DNA from: Archangium violaceum
GTDB taxonomy: Bacteria > Myxococcota > Myxococcia > Myxococcales > Myxococcaceae
Reading direction: 5' to 3'
Length of the DNA stretch: 64,000 bases
Assembly (NCBI RefSeq): GCF_016887565.1
Contig: NZ_CP069396.1
Span: 7,856,001-7,920,000 of the forward strand
Of the stretch, positions 8,152 to 17,110 are shown one piece after another. The notes beneath the pieces were generated by a model. It did not search any database. It worked only from the letters and a program-made list of their open reading frames with translations, and was not told the origin of the DNA. A program made the position numbers and the translations under genes. Positions within the stretch are counted from its first letter, which is position 1, and each line of letters opens with the position of its first letter.

Positions 8152-9795
8152 CTACTCCCTCGGGAAGCAGGCCACGGGCAGTGCCCACGGCTCGCTTCCG
8201 TGAACGCCATCGTTCGCCGAGAAGTAGAGCCACTCACGGGTGACGATGAAGGCGGACGGAGACGACGATGCGGCGCCCGGTGCGATGTCCGCCATCTTCG
8301 TTCCCGCCTCCGTGCCATCGCTCCACCACGGCTCTTCCCCATGGACGCCATCGGAGGCCCGGAAGAAGACACCGCCACGTACCGGGAAGACCGGGGAGGG
8401 ATCTCCCGAGATGGAGTTGGCGGGGCCCGGCTGGATGTCCTTCACCAGCCGAGTACCGGCGGGAGACCCATCCGTGACCCAGGGCTCCTGGCCCGTATCG
8501 GGCGCGGTGGCGTAGAAGAAGACCTTTTCCCCCGCCCTGACCAGGCCCGAGACCCCGAACCCGGGGGGAGGCTCGCCCGGATGGGTGTCCGCCAGCAGCA
8601 GCGTGCCTTCCGGCGTGCCATCGCTCCGCCAGGGCTCGCGGCCGTGGGTGCCATCATCGGCGGTCATGACGACGTCCCCGTCCAGCGGGGTCAGCTCGAG
8701 GGGCCGCGAGCCCTCCAAGCCAGGCCGGATGTCCTCCACGAGCCGCGTATCGTCGGCGCGGCCTCTGGAGGCCCAGAGCTCGCTCCCATGAACCCCGTCA
8801 TCCGCGGAGAAGAAGAGCGTCCGCCGCGCCACGGTCAGCTCCGCGATGCTCGACCCCTCGGGACCCGAGCGGATGTCCTCCACGAGCCGGGTGTCGTCCC
8901 GGGTGCCATCGGTCTTCCAGAGCTCGCGGCCGTGGACGCCGTCGTCGGCCACGAAGAAGATCCGTCGGTTGTCCATCCGGAGCAGGGAGTCGGGAGAAGA
9001 GCTCGCGGGCCCGCGGGCGATGTCCTTCACCATCCGGGTGTCGTCCCGGGTGCCGTCGCTCTTCCAGAGCTCGCGGCCGTGGACACCATCATCGGCGGCG
9101 AAGAGGAGCCGGTTGCCGTCCACCAGGAACGATCCGGGCGAAGAGCTCCCGGGGCCACTGGCGATGTCCTTCACCAGCCGGGTGCCGCTCCTCGTACCGT
9201 CACTGCGCCACAACTCCTCGCCGTGGGAGCCATCGTTGGCGGCGAAGTAGAGCGTCCGGCCCACGACGACGGGGCGCGGAGAGAAGGTGTGGAAGGCATC
9301 ACCCTGGGGGTTGATGTCCTCGACCAGGACCGTGCCCTCGGGTGTGCCGTCGCTCTTCCACAGCTCGGTGCCGTGGACCCCGTCATCGACGATGAAGAAG
9401 AGCTTCTGGCCCACGACGGTGAGGAACCTGGGACCGTCGGAGAGACCGCCGAGCAGAAGGGTGGTCTTCCATTCGGGAGCCGACTTGCGGCCCCTCGACA
9501 CATCTTCCAGCTTCCACAAGGCGGCGGTGCTGGTCGAGGCGTTGAACGTACTGATGAAGACCACCCCTTCCACTTCGGCCTGATCGATGACGTTGGTGTG
9601 ACCAGGCGCTGGGGTGAGATCCGCGACCATGACGGGCGGCTGGCAGCGCCGTTCATTGCGCCAGTCCGACTCCGCTTCGAGCCGCGCCGTGGCAGTGGAT
9701 GACTGCCCGTTCTCCTCCACCGATTCATCCAGCGGGCCGCAGGCACACCACAGCGCACAGCCGCTGGCCAGCCAGAGCAAACTTTTGCGAGACAT
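8152..9795 (-). CDS. ELWxxDGT-repeat lipoprotein
   Basis: After a signal peptide ending in LWCACG (lipoprotein-like) the 547-residue protein consists of nine tandem units of about 50 residues. Each has a core like DDGVHGRELWKSDGTRDDT, drifting to EPW in the last four and truncated in the ninth. The ELWxxDGT family forms beta-propeller-like surface proteins, common in myxobacteria and Bacteroidetes. The function is unknown, possibly adhesion or ligand binding outside the cell. ATG 9795 is chosen because GGAGGGGG precedes it by six bases; an extension to 9924 has no leader. The gene stands alone between convergent and co-directional neighbours. Confidence 0.85.
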   Translation of the reverse strand: MSRKSLLWLASGCALWCACGPLDESVEENGQSSTATARLEAESDWRNERRCQPPVMVADLTPAPGHTNVIDQAEVEGVVFISTFNASTSTAALWKLEDVSRGRKSAPEWKTTLLLGGLSDGPRFLTVVGQKLFFIVDDGVHGTELWKSDGTPEGTVLVEDINPQGDAFHTFSPRPVVVGRTLYFAANDGSHGEELWRSDGTRSGTRLVKDIASGPGSSSPGSFLVDGNRLLFAADDGVHGRELWKSDGTRDDTRMVKDIARGPASSSPDSLLRMDNRRIFFVADDGVHGRELWKTDGTRDDTRLVEDIRSGPEGSSIAELTVARRTLFFSADDGVHGSELWASRGRADDTRLVEDIRPGLEGSRPLELTPLDGDVVMTADDGTHGREPWRSDGTPEGTLLLADTHPGEPPPGFGVSGLVRAGEKVFFYATAPDTGQEPWVTDGSPAGTRLVKDIQPGPANSISGDPSPVFPVRGGVFFRASDGVHGEEPWWSDGTEAGTKMADIAPGAASSSPSAFIVTREWLYFSANDGVHGSEPWALPVACFPRE

Positions 9796-10008
9796 AGGTT
9801 TCCCCCTCCACCGAGCGGACACACGCCACACGGTGCCGCGCAATATGGAGAGGCTCCGACGCATGTCCAGTGCACCCGGAAGCAAGGCGAGTTCGTCACC
9901 ACCCCGTAGGAGTCGCCTCCACATGGATGTGACATTGCCCGCTGACGGGGAACGGCCGATGCAGGAGAGAGGCGAAGACCGAGCGCTTGCTCGGCGCCTC
10001 GCGACGGC

Positions 10009-11493
10009 TCAGGGCCCGGTGGTCGCCGTCTTGGTGGCCGCCGGAGCATGGGGCGCGGGCGAACCGGCCACCTCCTCGACGGGAGTCTCCTCGTCGGAGG
10101 GCTCCTCCTCGGTGGGCTCCTCTTCGTGCGGCGCGGACGGATCCTCCTTGGCGGGAGCCAGGGACCCGGGAGGCAGACGCGCCAGGCCCAGGCGCATGGC
10201 CTCGCGGCCGAGCCACGTGGCCCGGATGCGCCAGAGGGGCTCGTTGACGATGACCGCCGCCACAGCGACCTTCGGGTTGTCCTTGGGCGCGAAGCCCACG
10301 AACCACGAGTAGTCGCGGAAGGGCTTGCGATCCGCCAGCGTCCCCGTCTTGCCCACCGCGCCCGGCACGCCCATGCCGCGCTCGCGGAAGATGCGGCGCG
10401 CGGTGCCCTTGGTCACCGTGGCCTCCATCAGGGTCGTCAGGTCGCGCGCCACCTCGGGCGACAGCACCTGCTCGGCGGGCTGGGACTGGGACTGGGACTG
10501 GGCGTTCGGGTCGGGCTCGAAGAGCACGGGGTCCTTCCAGACGCCCTTGTTGGCCGCCACGGCCGCCAGCAGCGCGCCGTGCAGCGGCGAGAGGTACACG
10601 TCCCCGAAGCCCGCGCCCGTCTGCGCGAAGCGGAACTCGTCACTGTCCGGCACCGAAGCGAGCGACACGTCCGTGGGCACCGGGAAGGAGATCTCCCGGT
10701 TGAAGTGGAAGCGGGCCGCGGCATGCTTGAGCGCCCCGGGCGACAGGTAGCGCTGCGTCAGCTTGGCGAAGACGACGTTGGCGCTCTTGCCCATGGCCTC
10801 GGCCAGCGAGTGGCACTGGCCATCCCGCTCGCTGTCCGCCAGCAGCTTCTCGGACAGGCGCCGCTTGCCGCCGTGGAAGCACGTCTCGTCCAGGGGCGTC
10901 ACGCCGGCCTCCAGCAGCGCGCTGCCGGTGACGATCTTGAAGACGCTCGCCGCGGGGAACACCGCGCGCGTGGCCAGTCCGCGCAACCCCGGCTGCGCCT
11001 GCGAGTGCTCGGACATGGCCAGCACCCGGCCCGTGGACGGCTCCAGCACCACCACCGCGCCGTAGGGCACCTGGTACTGCTCGAGGAGCCCCTTGAGCTG
11101 CGACTGGAGGGTCGGGTCGATGGTCAGCGGCACGTTGCCGTTGGGACCCGGCACCACGAGCCGCCCCTGCGCGTCGCGCTTCGCGCGGGCGAGCACGTCC
11201 TGCTTGGGGGCCAGCGAGCGCAGGCGGGCGATGGGGGGGTCCGCCTCGCGCGAGGGTACGGGCACGGGAGGAACGAGCCCCGGCAGCACCCCGCCGTCCG
11301 TCACCTCGGCCACCGCCGTCCCACCGTCGTCGGAGGAAGCGGCCTCGTCCACCGTGACCATCCCGCCATCCGAGTAGGCGACCTCGATGGCCGGAGCCAT
11401 CGTGGTGGTCCCCGCACTCCCCTCGTCCGCACCGACGAGCAGGATGAACAGGGGCAGGAGCAGCGTGGCGGGGAGGGCACGGGAAAGGGTCAT
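10009..11493 (-). CDS. Penicillin-binding protein transpeptidase (class B/D-like), periplasmic
   Basis: A hydrophobic leader (residues 1-28) is followed by a Pro/Asp-rich spacer and a transpeptidase domain. The catalytic set is complete: S183-V-F-K186 (SxxK), SAN at 237-239 and KTG at 382-384. There is no glycosyltransferase domain and no PASTA domain. It should cross-link peptidoglycan D-Ala-D-Ala stems outside the inner membrane, or act as a penicillin-recognising sensor. A QSQSQSQ run near 332 and a strongly acidic EEEPTEEEPSDEE tail are probably disordered. The ATG at 11493 is selected because it opens a signal peptide; an extension to 11685 overlaps the divergent permease gene. The divergent gap is 139 bases. 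Confidence 0.9.
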   Translation of the reverse strand: MTLSRALPATLLLPLFILLVGADEGSAGTTTMAPAIEVAYSDGGMVTVDEAASSDDGGTAVAEVTDGGVLPGLVPPVPVPSREADPPIARLRSLAPKQDVLARAKRDAQGRLVVPGPNGNVPLTIDPTLQSQLKGLLEQYQVPYGAVVVLEPSTGRVLAMSEHSQAQPGLRGLATRAVFPAASVFKIVTGSALLEAGVTPLDETCFHGGKRRLSEKLLADSERDGQCHSLAEAMGKSANVVFAKLTQRYLSPGALKHAAARFHFNREISFPVPTDVSLASVPDSDEFRFAQTGAGFGDVYLSPLHGALLAAVAANKGVWKDPVLFEPDPNAQSQSQSQPAEQVLSPEVARDLTTLMEATVTKGTARRIFRERGMGVPGAVGKTGTLADRKPFRDYSWFVGFAPKDNPKVAVAAVIVNEPLWRIRATWLGREAMRLGLARLPPGSLAPAKEDPSAPHEEEPTEEEPSDEETPVEEVAGSPAPHAPAATKTATTGP

Positions 11494-11632
11494 GCGGGAC
11501 CGTCGCGCGAGGGGGGTTGGGGGGGTCCGAATGGTACCTGTCCCGGGCGTTCCGTCCATTCCATCGTGAAGGCCCGCCTGGAGAGCGAGAATCCTGGCGA
11601 GCCTCCGCCGGGCCCGGTAGGGTCCACCCGCC

Positions 11633-12520
11633 TTGAACGGATTGAATGAGACTGCAGTGATCTGGGGCGCGGAGTGCCGCCGCACCGTGCGCAGCGCGCG
11701 GGTGGTGGCGCTGCTGGCGCTCTACAGCATGTTCTCCCTGCTGGTGCTGCTCGTGGTGGGGGGCATCACCAAGGCCCTGCGCGAGCAGCTGGACACCCAG
11801 GTGGCCCAGGCCGGCGCGGATGCCGCCGCGGCCACGCAGGTGGCCGACCAGTTCCGCCAGGGATTCCTCGGGTTCCTGCTGGGGGGCGATCAGGCCATGA
11901 TGGAGGCGCTGGCGCAGGTGCCCCTGGTGGTGCTGGTGGTCTTCAAGGTCACCCTCTTCTTCCTGCCCGTCTACATCGCCATCATGGGCTTCGATCAGGT
12001 GAGCGGCGAGGTGGGCCCGCGCTCCATCCGCTACCTCACCGTGCGCTCGCGGCGCTCGTCGCTGCTGCTGGGCAAGTTCCTGTCCCAGGCCACGGTGCTG
12101 CTGGGCCTGGTGCTCATCATCGACCTGGCCATCTTCATCTACGCCGCGTTCACCACGCAGGACTTCACGGCCGGGTCCTTCGCCATCAACCTGCTGAAGT
12201 TCTGGCTGGCGGCGGTGGTGTTCTCGCTGGCGTACCTGGCGCTCACCACCTTCTGCTCCAGCCTCTTCCGGGCCCCCGCGCTGAGCCTCATCTTCAACAT
12301 CTTCATGCTCTTCGGCTTCTGGCTGGTGAACCTGATGGGCAGCTTCGCCACGGAGAAGAGCCCGATGTCGTACGTGCGCTACCTGACGCCCTCGCACTAC
12401 GCCAACAACCTGCTGCACCCCCGGCTCGCCGAATTCGCGGTGAGCGGTACGGCATATGCCGTCTTCGCGCTGCTGTTCCTCGGCGGCGCCCTCTTCGTCC
12501 TGCGCGCGAGGGACCTGTGA
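11633..12520 (+). CDS. ABC-2 type transporter permease
   Basis: An integral membrane protein of about 295 residues with six likely helices (around VVALLALYSMFSLLVLLVV, LVVLVVFKVTLFFLPVYIA, TVLLGLVLIIDLAIFIYAA, FWLAAVVFSLAYLAL, LSLIFNIFMLFGFWLV and AVFALLFLGGALFVL). The TTG at 11633 gives the longest reading; TTG 11642 or GTG 11657 are equally possible and no good ribosome site separates them. Its last codons overlap the GTG of the ATPase gene, so the two are translationally coupled into one exporter. The substrate cannot be told from sequence. In this architecture drugs, lipids or proteins of the envelope are all possible. Confidence 0.85.
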   Translation: MNGLNETAVIWGAECRRTVRSARVVALLALYSMFSLLVLLVVGGITKALREQLDTQVAQAGADAAAATQVADQFRQGFLGFLLGGDQAMMEALAQVPLVVLVVFKVTLFFLPVYIAIMGFDQVSGEVGPRSIRYLTVRSRRSSLLLGKFLSQATVLLGLVLIIDLAIFIYAAFTTQDFTAGSFAINLLKFWLAAVVFSLAYLALTTFCSSLFRAPALSLIFNIFMLFGFWLVNLMGSFATEKSPMSYVRYLTPSHYANNLLHPRLAEFAVSGTAYAVFALLFLGGALFVLRARDL

Positions 12521-13431
12521 GCGAGCTGGCCATCGATCTCGTCAACGTCACCAAGCGCTTCGGCGCGAAGATGGCGGTGGATGGAGTGAGCTTCACCGTC
12601 CAGCGCGGCCAGGTGTACGGGCTCATCGGCCCCAACGGCGCCGGGAAGACGACCACCTTCTCCATGATGTGCGGCTACCTCTACCCCACCGGCGGCACCG
12701 TGCGGGTGATGGGGGTGGACCCCTCGAAGGACGGGGCCCTCAAGGGGGCACTGGGCGCGCTGCCCCAGGACGCGGTGCTGCCCGGTGGCTGGAAGGTGGG
12801 CGCGCTCCTCACCTACTGGGCGCGGCTGAGTGGCCTGGACAAGCCGGAGAACGAGGCGCGCGAGGCGCTCGACAAGGTGGGCCTGATGGAAGCCTGGGGC
12901 GTGGAGACGCAAGCGCTGTCCCACGGCATGGCCAAGCGCGTGGCCATGGGCCAGGCCCTCATGGGCAAGCCGCCGCTGGTGCTGCTCGACGAGCCCACCG
13001 CGGGGTTGGATCCGCGCATCGCCGCCCAGGTGCGTCAGGTCATCCGCGACATGCGGGGCCAGCAGCAGACGGTGGTGGTGTCCAGCCACAACCTCCAGGA
13101 GCTGGAGGAGCTGTGCGACGCGGCGGCCATCCTCGATCGGGGCAAGCTGGCCCAGGCCGGCACCATGGCCGAGCTCACCAGCCAGACGGCCGAGTTCCGC
13201 GTCCAGGTGGCGAGCGGCACCGTCATCGTCCCGGAGCTCGAGGCGATCCCCGGCGTCACCTCCGCTCGCATGGAGGGCGAGACGGTCCTCCACGTCCGCT
13301 TCGATGGCCAGGGCCACAAGCCCGAGGAGGTCATCAGCCGCGTGGTGGGCCACCTGCTGCAGACGGGCGTGCTGATCCTCGGCGTCTCGCGAGGCCGCCG
13401 GCTGGAGGAGCGGGTGCTGCAGCTGCTGTGA
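12517..13431 (+). CDS. ABC transporter ATP-binding protein
   Basis: The GTG at 12517 overlaps the permease stop by four bases. The 304-residue protein has Walker A GPNGAGKTT, signature LSHGMAKRVAMGQAL (a degenerate LSGGQ typical of ABC-2 exporters), Walker B LVLLDEPTAGLDP and the switch histidine in SSHNLQELEE. A C-terminal extension of about 85 residues resembles the regulatory segment of this family. It powers the adjacent permease from the cytosolic face. Nothing nearby identifies the cargo. Confidence 0.93.
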   Translation: MSELAIDLVNVTKRFGAKMAVDGVSFTVQRGQVYGLIGPNGAGKTTTFSMMCGYLYPTGGTVRVMGVDPSKDGALKGALGALPQDAVLPGGWKVGALLTYWARLSGLDKPENEAREALDKVGLMEAWGVETQALSHGMAKRVAMGQALMGKPPLVLLDEPTAGLDPRIAAQVRQVIRDMRGQQQTVVVSSHNLQELEELCDAAAILDRGKLAQAGTMAELTSQTAEFRVQVASGTVIVPELEAIPGVTSARMEGETVLHVRFDGQGHKPEEVISRVVGHLLQTGVLILGVSRGRRLEERVLQLL

Positions 13432-13662
13432 GGAAATCCCCCGGAAAATCCGGGTGAAACTCCGGGGCGGCTCGGGTCACCACGGGACTGATGGTGGCCC
13501 GACCCCTCTCACGACCCCGAGACATCCACGCGCACGCCTGGCCGCAGGGCCTCGGTGTAGGCGCGGAGCGGGCGTCCTGCCGGGGGGAATTTTGGCCGAA
13601 AAGCGTTGTGTTTCCGGGGCCCTGGGTGGATTCATCGCCCGGGTCGGGCACGCCTGGTCGTC

Positions 13663-13691
13663 TTGCGTGCTCCGAACGCGCTCTGTTATCT
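13663..13691 (+). promoter_or_regulatory. Candidate sigma-70-type promoter for the triple-DsbA gene
   Basis: TTGCGT (13663-13668) and TTATCT (13686-13691) are separated by 17 bases and lie 77 bases upstream of the ATG at 13769. This is a pattern match only. The rest of the 337-base gap 13432-13768 shows no gene. Confidence 0.4.
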
Positions 13692-13768
13692 ACCCGCGCC
13701 CTGCTGACTTGAACAAAGCCCGGGACCGCAGTCGGACCTGACGACGTACCTAGGAGCAGAACAGACTC

Positions 13769-15754
13769 ATGAAACCCAATGTGATCGTGGCCCTGCTGGT
13801 GGGCCTGGTGCTGGGATTCGTTGGCGGCCGTGCTGTCACCGGCCCCTCGAAGGACTCCGCCGCTGGCAACAAGCCCACTGCCGCCGCCGCGGCCAACCCG
13901 TCCCGGCCGAGCGCCCGGCCGACGGACCCCACCGTCTTCAAGGTTCCCATCGACGGCTCTCCGGTGCTCGGCAGCGCGGACGCGCTCGTCACGCTGGTCG
14001 AGTTCTCCGACTACCAGTGCCCGTTCTGCTCCCGCGCCAACGCGACGGTGGAGCAGCTGCGCAAGCAGTACGGCAACAAGCTGCGCGTCGTCATGAAGGA
14101 GAACCCCCTCTCCTTCCACCCGCGCGCCAAGCCCGCCGCCCTGGCCGCCCTGGCCGCGGGTGAGCAGGGCAAGTACTGGGAGTACCACGACAAGCTCTTC
14201 TCCAACAGCAAGGCGCTCGAGGACGCGGACCTGGAGAAGTACGCCACCGAGATCGGGCTGGATCTGAACCGCTGGAAGGCGGACATGACCAACCCCAAGC
14301 TGTCCGCCCTCATCGATCGTGACCAGGCCCTGGCTGGCAAGCTCGGCGCCAACGGCACCCCGGCCTTCTTCATCAACGGCCGCTTCCTCTCCGGCGCCCA
14401 GCCGATCGACAACTTCAAGGCCATCATCGACGAGGAGCTCGGCAAGGCCGAGGCCCTGACGCGCTCCGGCACCCCGGCCAATCAGGTGTACGCCGCCATC
14501 CTCGCCAAGGGTGTGGAGTCCGCTCCCAAGGCCGCCGCCCCGCAGCAGGAGGCCCCGGCCACCGCCTACCGCAAGGTGGACGTGCCCGCCGACTCCCCGT
14601 CCTTCGGCCCGAAGAACGCCAAGGTGACCATCGTCGAGTGGTCCGACTTCCAGTGCCCCTTCTGCAGCCGCGTCACCCCGACGCTCAAGCAGATCAAGGA
14701 GAACTACCCCAACGACGTGCGCGTGGTGTTCCGTCACCAGCCGCTGTCCTTCCACCCGAACGCCAAGCCCGCCGCCGAGGCCTCCATGGCCGCTCATGAG
14801 CAGGGCAAGTTCTGGGAGATGCACGACAAGCTCTTCTCCAACCAGGGCTCGCTGGACCGCGCCACCTTCGAGCGCTACGCCGAGGAGCTGAAGCTGAACA
14901 TGGGCCAGTTCAAGGCCGCGCTGGACTCCGGCAAGTACCGCGCGAAGGTCGAGGCCGACGCCTCCGCCGGCGCCGCCGTGGGCGCCAATGGCACCCCGAC
15001 CTTCTTCGTCAACGGCCGTGAGTTCGTGGGCGCCCAGCCCTTCGACTCCTTCAAGCGCGTCATCGACGAGGAGCTCGCCCGCGCCAACAAGCTGGTGGCC
15101 GCCGGCACCAAGCCCGAGGAGCTGTACGGCAAGCTGATCGAGGAGGGCCTGAAGTCCAATGGCTCCGCCCCGCAGGCCCAGGCCCAGGCCCCGGCGGCCG
15201 AGGCCCCCGTGCAGAACATCGAGGTCGGCAACGCTCCGGCCATCGGCCCGAAGAACGCCCCCATCACCATCGTGGCCTACTCCGACTTCGAGTGCCCGTT
15301 CTGCGGCCGCGCCGTCCCGACGCTCAAGCAGATCGAGAACGACTACCACGGCAAGGTGCGCATCGCGTTCAAGAACTCGCCGCTGCCCTTCCACGCGAAC
15401 GCCAAGCCGGCGGCCGCCGCCGCGCTGGCCGCCCATGAGCAGGGCAAGTTCTGGGAGTACCACGACAAGCTGTTCGCCAATCAGCGCGCCCTGGATCGCG
15501 CCTCGCTCGAGCGCTACGCCGAGGAGCTGAAGCTGAACCTGCCCAAGTTCAAGGCCGCGCTGGACAGCAACAAGTTCGAATCGCAGATCACCGCGGAGAT
15601 GGCCGAGTCCAGCCGCGTGGGCGTCAACGGCACCCCGACCTTCTTCATCAACGGCCGCTCGCTCGTCGGCGCGCAGCCCGTCGATGCCTTCAAGCGCATC
15701 ATCGACGAGGAGCTGAAGAAGAAGGGCGGCCCGATGGCGGCGGACCAGAAGTAA
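13769..15754 (+). CDS. Membrane-anchored protein with three tandem DsbA-like thioredoxin domains
   Basis: An N-terminal hydrophobic segment (NVIVALLVGLVLGFVGG) acts as a signal or anchor. An Ala/Pro-rich linker leads to three DsbA/Thioredoxin_4 domains, each with a CPFC active site: C84/C87, C296/C299 and C509/C512, a period of 212-213 residues. Each also has a GTP-x-FF(I/V)NGR cis-proline segment and the same C-terminal IIDEEL helix. Domains two and three share long near-identical DNA stretches (for example 14870-14935 against 15508-15572), so that duplication looks younger. The protein is probably a periplasmic disulfide oxidase or isomerase with three redox centres. TAGGAG precedes the ATG. 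The usual family member has one such domain. Confidence 0.9.
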   Translation: MKPNVIVALLVGLVLGFVGGRAVTGPSKDSAAGNKPTAAAAANPSRPSARPTDPTVFKVPIDGSPVLGSADALVTLVEFSDYQCPFCSRANATVEQLRKQYGNKLRVVMKENPLSFHPRAKPAALAALAAGEQGKYWEYHDKLFSNSKALEDADLEKYATEIGLDLNRWKADMTNPKLSALIDRDQALAGKLGANGTPAFFINGRFLSGAQPIDNFKAIIDEELGKAEALTRSGTPANQVYAAILAKGVESAPKAAAPQQEAPATAYRKVDVPADSPSFGPKNAKVTIVEWSDFQCPFCSRVTPTLKQIKENYPNDVRVVFRHQPLSFHPNAKPAAEASMAAHEQGKFWEMHDKLFSNQGSLDRATFERYAEELKLNMGQFKAALDSGKYRAKVEADASAGAAVGANGTPTFFVNGREFVGAQPFDSFKRVIDEELARANKLVAAGTKPEELYGKLIEEGLKSNGSAPQAQAQAPAAEAPVQNIEVGNAPAIGPKNAPITIVAYSDFECPFCGRAVPTLKQIENDYHGKVRIAFKNSPLPFHANAKPAAAAALAAHEQGKFWEYHDKLFANQRALDRASLERYAEELKLNLPKFKAALDSNKFESQITAEMAESSRVGVNGTPTFFINGRSLVGAQPVDAFKRIIDEELKKKGGPMAADQK

Positions 15755-15787
15755 TCCCCGCCGCCTCTCGCGAGGCCGCTGAATGAA

Positions 15788-15822
15788 AAAGGCCGTCGGA
15801 CCAACAGGGTCCGGCGGCCTTT
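15788..15822 (+). terminator. Rho-independent terminator after the triple-DsbA gene
   Basis: A 15-base stem (AAAGGCCGTCGGACC pairing with GGTCCGGCGGCCTTT, one G-U pair) with a five-base loop, followed by CTCTTT. Located 33 bases past the stop at 15754. Confidence 0.85.
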
Positions 15823-15832
15823 CTCTTTCCAG

Positions 15833-15870
15833 CTCCCTCTCCCCCTGGGAGAGGGTCGGGGTGAGGGTCT
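15833..15870 (+). repeat. Dispersed hairpin repeat, copy 2
   Basis: CCCTCTCCCCCTGGGAGAGGG hairpin halves followed by TCGGGGTGAGGGTCT. It lies just beyond the terminator of the triple-DsbA gene and 17 bases from the end of ridA on the other strand. Confidence 0.85.
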
Positions 15871-15887
15871 CCCCTCCCCGCGCATGC

Positions 15888-16274
15888 TCAGGACACGGCG
15901 ATGGCGTCGATCTCCACCTTGGAGCCACGGGGCAGCGCGGACACCTGCACCGTGACGCGGGCGGGAGGCTGGCCGGTGAAGTACCGGCCGTAGACCTCGT
16001 TCACCTTGGCGAAGTCGCCCAGGTCGACGAGGAAGATGGTGCAGCGCACCACGTGGGAGAAGTCCAGGCCCGAGGCCTTCAGCACCGCGCCCAGGTTCTT
16101 CATCACCTGATCGGCCTGGACGACGACGTCACCCTGGACGATCTCCATCGTCTTCGGATCCAACGGAATCTGCCCCGACAGGAAGGTCATCTTCCCCGCG
16201 TCCACCTGCACGGCCTGCGAATAGGGGCCGATCGCCTTGGGCGCGTCGTCGGAGTGCACGATCTTGCGAGCCAT
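15888..16274 (-). CDS. ridA: RidA-family enamine/imine deaminase
   Basis: A 128-residue protein with the full YjgF/YER057c/UK114 signature: SDDAPKAIGPYSQAV at the N-terminus, FLSGQIPLDP, and PPARVTVQVSALPRG containing the catalytic arginine R106, then the EIDAIA ending. RidA hydrolyses reactive 2-aminoacrylate and related enamines released by PLP enzymes such as threonine dehydratase. The length and all landmark residues are normal. ATG 16274 is preceded by CGGAGG-like sequence (on the minus strand). No metabolic partner is adjacent. Confidence 0.95.
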   Translation of the reverse strand: MARKIVHSDDAPKAIGPYSQAVQVDAGKMTFLSGQIPLDPKTMEIVQGDVVVQADQVMKNLGAVLKASGLDFSHVVRCTIFLVDLGDFAKVNEVYGRYFTGQPPARVTVQVSALPRGSKVEIDAIAVS

Positions 16275-16382
16275 GAATCCACCTCGGAGGTGTGGCGGCC
16301 AGCGAGGCCGCGAGTTCGCGGCGGCTCTACCACCGGAGGCCGCGACCGGCCAACCCCCACGGACGGAACCTGTTCACCGCCC

Positions 16383-17060
16383 TCAGTGGGAGTGCGTGTC
16401 GCCCTCCTCCTCTACGGTGGCCTCCTCGCGGCGCAGGGGCACCTCCTCCGTCCAGGTGCGGCGCTCCACGGCCTTCTTCAGGTGCACCTCCTCGTAGACC
16501 ACGGGGCGCTTCACCACCTCCACGTCCTCGCGCCACAACGGGATGACCTGCTCGAGCTCCTCGAACATGCCCGAGGCTCGCGCCGAGGAGGCGGAGGTAT
16601 CGGTCGCGCCCGGCTGGACGGGGATGCGCTCCACCACGAGCTCCTCGCGCCGCACCTCCACGGTGAACTGCTTCAGCTCGGTGCGAACCACCTTGCGCAC
16701 GCGCACCGCCCCCACGTCGCGCGTGCGCACCTGGGGCCAGGCCTCCTCTCGCGCCAGGGGCACCCGCACGTCGCCCGAGTCCTCGTGCGCGCGGACGCTG
16801 GCCAGGGGCGGCTCGCTCACGGCGGGCGCCTCCACCTCGGAGCGCACCGGGCGCGGCGCGGCCCCCGCGAGCAGCCGCACCTCCCCGTCCGCCACCGTCC
16901 CCACGTCACTGCGGGAGATGGTGAAGCGCTGGGGCCAGAAGAAGCCGCGCTCCACCACCAGGGCTCCCCCCTCGAGCCCCACCACCGTCCCCAGGCGCCT
17001 GCCGTCCGCCGCACGCACCTCGAGGCCCTTCCTCAGCTCCTGCGTCGCGTCTGCCGCCAT
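16383..17060 (-). CDS. DUF2382/PRC-barrel-like stress protein
   Basis: Residues 1-60 (ELRKGLEVRAADGRRLGTV, then FFWPQRFTISRSDV) resemble a PRC-barrel. The rest carries a repeated segment typical of DUF2382 (YsnF/AvaK family): VRVPLAREEAWPQ with VRVRKVVRTE and VEVRREELVVERIPV, then VIPLWREDVEVVKRPVVYEEVHL. The product is soluble, charged and acidic at the end (EEATVEEEGDTHSH). Relatives respond to general or oxidative stress, but no biochemical activity is established. ATG 17060 is chosen with GAGGAG upstream; the frame stays open far upstream only as an artefact of GC bias. The gene immediately upstream, a membrane protein, is probably in the same operon. Confidence 0.7.
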   Translation of the reverse strand: MAADATQELRKGLEVRAADGRRLGTVVGLEGGALVVERGFFWPQRFTISRSDVGTVADGEVRLLAGAAPRPVRSEVEAPAVSEPPLASVRAHEDSGDVRVPLAREEAWPQVRTRDVGAVRVRKVVRTELKQFTVEVRREELVVERIPVQPGATDTSASSARASGMFEELEQVIPLWREDVEVVKRPVVYEEVHLKKAVERRTWTEEVPLRREEATVEEEGDTHSH

Positions 17061-17110
17061 GCCCGTCGCTCCTCGGTTGCCCGTCGTGTCGTGCCTCGCC
17101 CGTGCCGCCC

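Noticed and set aside
13334-15928. An 864-codon minus-strand frame across the triple-DsbA gene
   Set aside because: The plus strand encodes three intact thioredoxin domains. The antisense product is low-complexity and repeats only because the sense repeats do.
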